From assembly GCA_019247245.1 (NCBI GenBank), contig JAFAPF010000387.1, positions 1 to 8,660 on the forward strand: a DNA stretch of 8,660 nucleotides, read 5' to 3'. Under the pieces are notes generated by a model that saw only the letters and a program-made list of their open reading frames with translations, made no database searches and was not told the DNA's origin. The stretch comes from Rubrobacter sp. (GTDB taxonomy: Bacteria; Actinomycetota; Rubrobacteria; Rubrobacterales; Rubrobacteraceae). The position numbers and the translations under genes are program-made. Below are positions 6,923-8,660 of the stretch, in pieces. Numbering within the stretch: the first letter of the stretch is position 1; each line of letters starts with the position of its first letter.

Positions 6923-7693
6923 CTAGAACGAGTATACTATCAGTCCCAGCGCTCCGAAGGCATACCACGCGCCGAAGACCAGGCTTAAGGTACCCAGCAC
7001 CGGCGCTACCCGCTCGAAGTTCCTGCGTACGGGTCCACCCGCTATGGCGAAGCCGAATACGGTCGAGAGAAGCGCCATCTAGACGGCAGTGCCGGCGGCG
7101 AAGAGCAGTAGCGCGCCCGTCGCCTCGTACTTATCGGAGATGGTCGAGAGAAGCAGCGTGAGCCCACCCGAGCCTCCGATACCGTGCACAAGCCCTATGC
7201 CATAGGCTGAGAAGGGCGTGCGTTGAGGTATCGGGTGAGAGTGAGCGTGAGGTGCGCCGTGGGCGTGTGAGTGGAGGTGGCGGTGTGACGTCAACCCCTC
7301 GTGGTTGTGTAGGTGAACATGGTAGAGGCCGCACCGCCACCTTACGAGCAGCCGGATCGCCAACAGCACGATGATCGCTCCTATGGTGGTCTCGGCGATC
7401 TGCTGCACCACCTCAGGTAGGTACTAGCCAAGGAGCATAAGCGGTAGCCCTATAAGCACCAGGGTGTTACCGTGGCCGAGGCCCCAGAGAAAGCCCATGA
7501 GCCCGGCCTTCTTCACCCGGCTACGTTCCTCTTCTGAGGCGATAAGGGCGGTAACCGCCGCGCGGTGATCGGGATCAGTGGCGTGTCGAAGCCCCAACGC
7601 CAAGCTGATTAATAAAATGACACTACACCCGACGATCCGTGCACCCGACGATCCGTGCAGGAACCCGTCGAGCCAGTCATCCATCGCCGACAT
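6923..7693 (-). pseudogene. NicO/UreH-like membrane metal transporter with two in-frame TAG codons
   Basis: Read from ATG 7693, which has a strong ribosome site, one frame runs 256 codons to TAG 6925-6923 with no frameshift, but TAG also occurs at codon 90 (7426-7424) and codon 205 (7081-7079). The protein resembles NicO/UreH-type nickel-cobalt or related permeases. It has the motif RHATDPDH (36-43) in the first membrane helix, GLGHGN (71-76), a second signature LVHGIGGSGG (168-177), about six hydrophobic segments, and a cytosolic loop with 12 His in residues 125-153. Conservation of frame and motifs on both sides of each TAG argues for recent inactivation, split fragments, or readthrough. 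TAG ends at least four other genes here, so general recoding is unlikely. The second TAG is directly followed by ATG, so reinitiation is possible. The true substrate is unknown; the 16-bp duplication at 7627-7658 also affects this gene. Confidence 0.7.
7627..7658 (-). repeat. Perfect 16-bp tandem duplication inside the transporter gene
   Basis: On the plus strand ACCCGACGATCCGTGC occurs twice with no gap (7627-7642 and 7643-7658). It lies in codons 12-23 of the transporter, just before the first membrane helix. Sixteen is not a multiple of three, so copy number sets the frame: two copies join ATG 7693 to the transporter frame. One copy would run into TAA within about 12 codons of the repeat. 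The perfect identity suggests a recent event. It may be a replication slip, a reversible switch, or part of gene decay. Confidence 0.9.
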
Positions 7694-7698
7694 GTACT

Positions 7699-7704
7699 CT
7701 CCTT
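7699..7704 (-). promoter_or_regulatory. Strong ribosome binding site of the transporter gene
   Basis: On the minus strand AAGGAG lies 5 bases before ATG 7693, the best-spaced site on this strand. It fixes the start and suggests the gene was under selection for translation until recently. The 62-base gap back to the NUDIX stop has only a small 5-bp hairpin (7735-7747) with no T-run, and no clear promoter, so cotranscription with the NUDIX gene is likely. Confidence 0.65.
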
Positions 7705-7755
7705 CTTCCTATATCGTGTTTCCCCAACCCATACGGAGCGCGGCTCCTACGCCGC

Positions 7756-8298
7756 CTACTCCTCCTTCGTCAGTGCCATTCGCACGAGCTCCCGGTCGTG
7801 CTCCCAAGCGAAATCCAGATCGTCCAGCTCCGCTGCCGATATCCACCTTATCTCCGCCACGTCATCTGCCGGCCGCGGCTCTCCCTCGACGATACACGCC
7901 TCAAAGCCGATGGCGAGCCCGTACTCCCCGCCTGCCCCGTAGACAAAGGTTGCCAGCAGGATTGGACCGCTAGCGATCTCGATCTTCACCCCGAGCTCCT
8001 CTCTAACCTCACGCACGAGCCCGTCCGCAGGGTGCTCCCCGACTTCCAGGAACCCGCCCGGCAAATCGAGCCGGCCCTTCTCCGGCTCGTGCGCCCGGAC
8101 CGCGACGAGCGCCCTACCGTCACGCACGATCGCAGCCCCTACCGCCGGCGCGGGGTTGCGATACCAAGACCGGCCGCAGAAGGGACATCGGGCTCCACCG
8201 CCCTCATGCCTTGGCACTTGCAGTCTCGCTCCGTCCGCGGGGCAGAACCTGTAGGGCTCGGTGGCGGAGAATGGGACCTTTTGCGCCACGTCGGTCAT
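7756..8298 (-). CDS. NUDIX hydrolase with N-terminal zinc-ribbon-like segment
   Basis: This 180-residue cytosolic protein hydrolyses a nucleoside diphosphate linked to another group; the substrate cannot be told. The full NUDIX box GX5EX7REUXEEXGU is at residues 82-104, with REVREELG intact, so it should bind metal and be active. Before it lies a ribbon like that of NADH pyrophosphatase-type NUDIX proteins: Cys19 and Cys38-Pro-Phe-Cys41. The expected fourth cysteine is Asp22 (CPADG where CPxCG is usual), so zinc binding may be altered. The start ATG 8298 overlaps the stop of the VWA gene as ATGA, suggesting coupled translation. The gene ends in TAG, with a second in-frame TAG three codons further on. 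Family call is firm; NAD-related or nucleotide clean-up activity is only a guess. Confidence 0.9.
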   Translation of the reverse strand: MTDVAQKVPFSATEPYRFCPADGARLQVPRHEGGGARCPFCGRSWYRNPAPAVGAAIVRDGRALVAVRAHEPEKGRLDLPGGFLEVGEHPADGLVREVREELGVKIEIASGPILLATFVYGAGGEYGLAIGFEACIVEGEPRPADDVAEIRWISAAELDDLDFAWEHDRELVRMALTKEE

Positions 8299-8660
8299 AT
8301 TCGGGCCTTGGCAAGCTCTTCGGCGACGCCGGCGAGCTGGTCCACAGTGCGGACCACTTCAACCCGATCGCAGATGGGTTCGTAGACGGGCATGTCGCAG
8401 GAGCCCAAAGACCAACCCCACTTGGGCTCCAGTGTAATCCAGATAACCTGCCGGGCGTGCTGCGCTATCTCTTCGAGGGCTTTTACGTTCGGCTGCTTGC
8501 CGTTGTTGCGCCCGTCGCCCAGGACCACGACCGTCGTACGGTGGTTGATGGCGTAGAGGTGCTCGTTCTTGAACTGCTCGGCAGCCCTGCCGAAGTCGCT
8601 GTTCACATCAGCTGCCAGGACCCGCCCCGAGAAGATCTCGTCTACCGCCTGGTGCATGGT
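8295..8660 (-). CDS. CoxE-like VWA domain protein, C-terminal part (cut by window edge)
   Basis: The frame runs in from the right edge and ends at TGA 8297-8295, so only about 121 C-terminal residues are seen. They resemble the end of CoxE-like von Willebrand factor A proteins. Visible are the NSDFGRA segment, where the metal-site Ser/Thr is expected, the strand plus turn TTVVVLGDGRNN with a likely metal-site Asp, then VIWITLEPKWGWSLGSCDMP and the late strand DRVEVVRTVDQL. Such proteins usually work with a MoxR-type AAA+ ATPase in maturing or inserting metal centres (for instance near CO dehydrogenase genes), but no such partner is inside the window. It overlaps the NUDIX start by 4 bases (ATGA). 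An ATG at 8657 exists, but the family is far longer, so it is internal. Confidence 0.8.
   Translation of the reverse strand, partial: TMHQAVDEIFSGRVLAADVNSDFGRAAEQFKNEHLYAINHRTTVVVLGDGRNNGKQPNVKALEEIAQHARQVIWITLEPKWGWSLGSCDMPVYEPICDRVEVVRTVDQLAGVAEELAKARI

Noticed and set aside
6923..7693. Genome-wide reassignment of TAG to an amino acid.
   Set aside because: TAG is the stop of several clearly complete genes here (ygfZ, sufD, Rieske, NUDIX), which would not be expected if TAG were read as sense.
7639..8385. A 248-codon plus-strand frame opposite the NUDIX gene.
   Set aside because: It is antisense to a gene with a full NUDIX box, is rich in Pro/Arg/Ser as mirror frames are, and has no ribosome site.

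Overview
The window looks like a chromosomal piece of a moderately high-GC Gram-positive bacterium, most likely an actinobacterium of the Rubrobacter type. This rests on the SufU-type SUF system, the Rieske protein inside the suf cluster, the CoxE-like VWA protein, and codon use with many C/G third positions but still frequent ATA and AGG. The taxonomic call is inference; no rRNA or other marker is present.

Plus strand, 1-6891: a YgfZ/GcvT-like folate-binding Fe-S maintenance protein is followed by a compact SUF iron-sulfur cluster assembly operon in the order sufC - sufB - sufD - Rieske ferredoxin - sufS - sufU. SufS and SufU mobilise cysteine sulfur as a persulfide. The SufB/SufC/SufD scaffold-ATPase builds the cluster. 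The small Rieske protein may supply or relay electrons, or be an early client. YgfZ supports maturation or repair of a subset of Fe-S enzymes. No sufR, sufA, sufE or sufT is present in the window. Spacing is tight (4 to 12 bases, or an ATGA overlap) except for a 267-base gap before sufC, which holds a candidate extended -10 promoter and a 10-bp palindrome, and an 87-base gap between sufB and sufD, which holds a long G-U-rich RNA hairpin with a CUUG loop.

Minus strand, 8660-6923: this side converges on the suf operon. Reading leftward it holds the C-terminal part of a CoxE-like VWA protein (cut by the window edge), a NUDIX hydrolase with an imperfect zinc ribbon (ATGA overlap with the VWA gene), and a NicO/UreH-like polytopic membrane metal-transporter gene. 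The transporter gene is intact in frame across 256 codons but contains two internal TAG codons. It also carries a perfect 16-bp tandem duplication near its 5' end that sets its reading frame. It is annotated as a probable pseudogene, but it is the most unusual locus here.

No tRNA, rRNA, CRISPR array, insertion sequence or clear intrinsic terminator was seen. I do not see a wholly new multi-gene system. The points most worth a second look are the amber-interrupted transporter, its frame-setting repeat, the sufB-sufD hairpin, and the in-frame sufD-TAG-Rieske junction.
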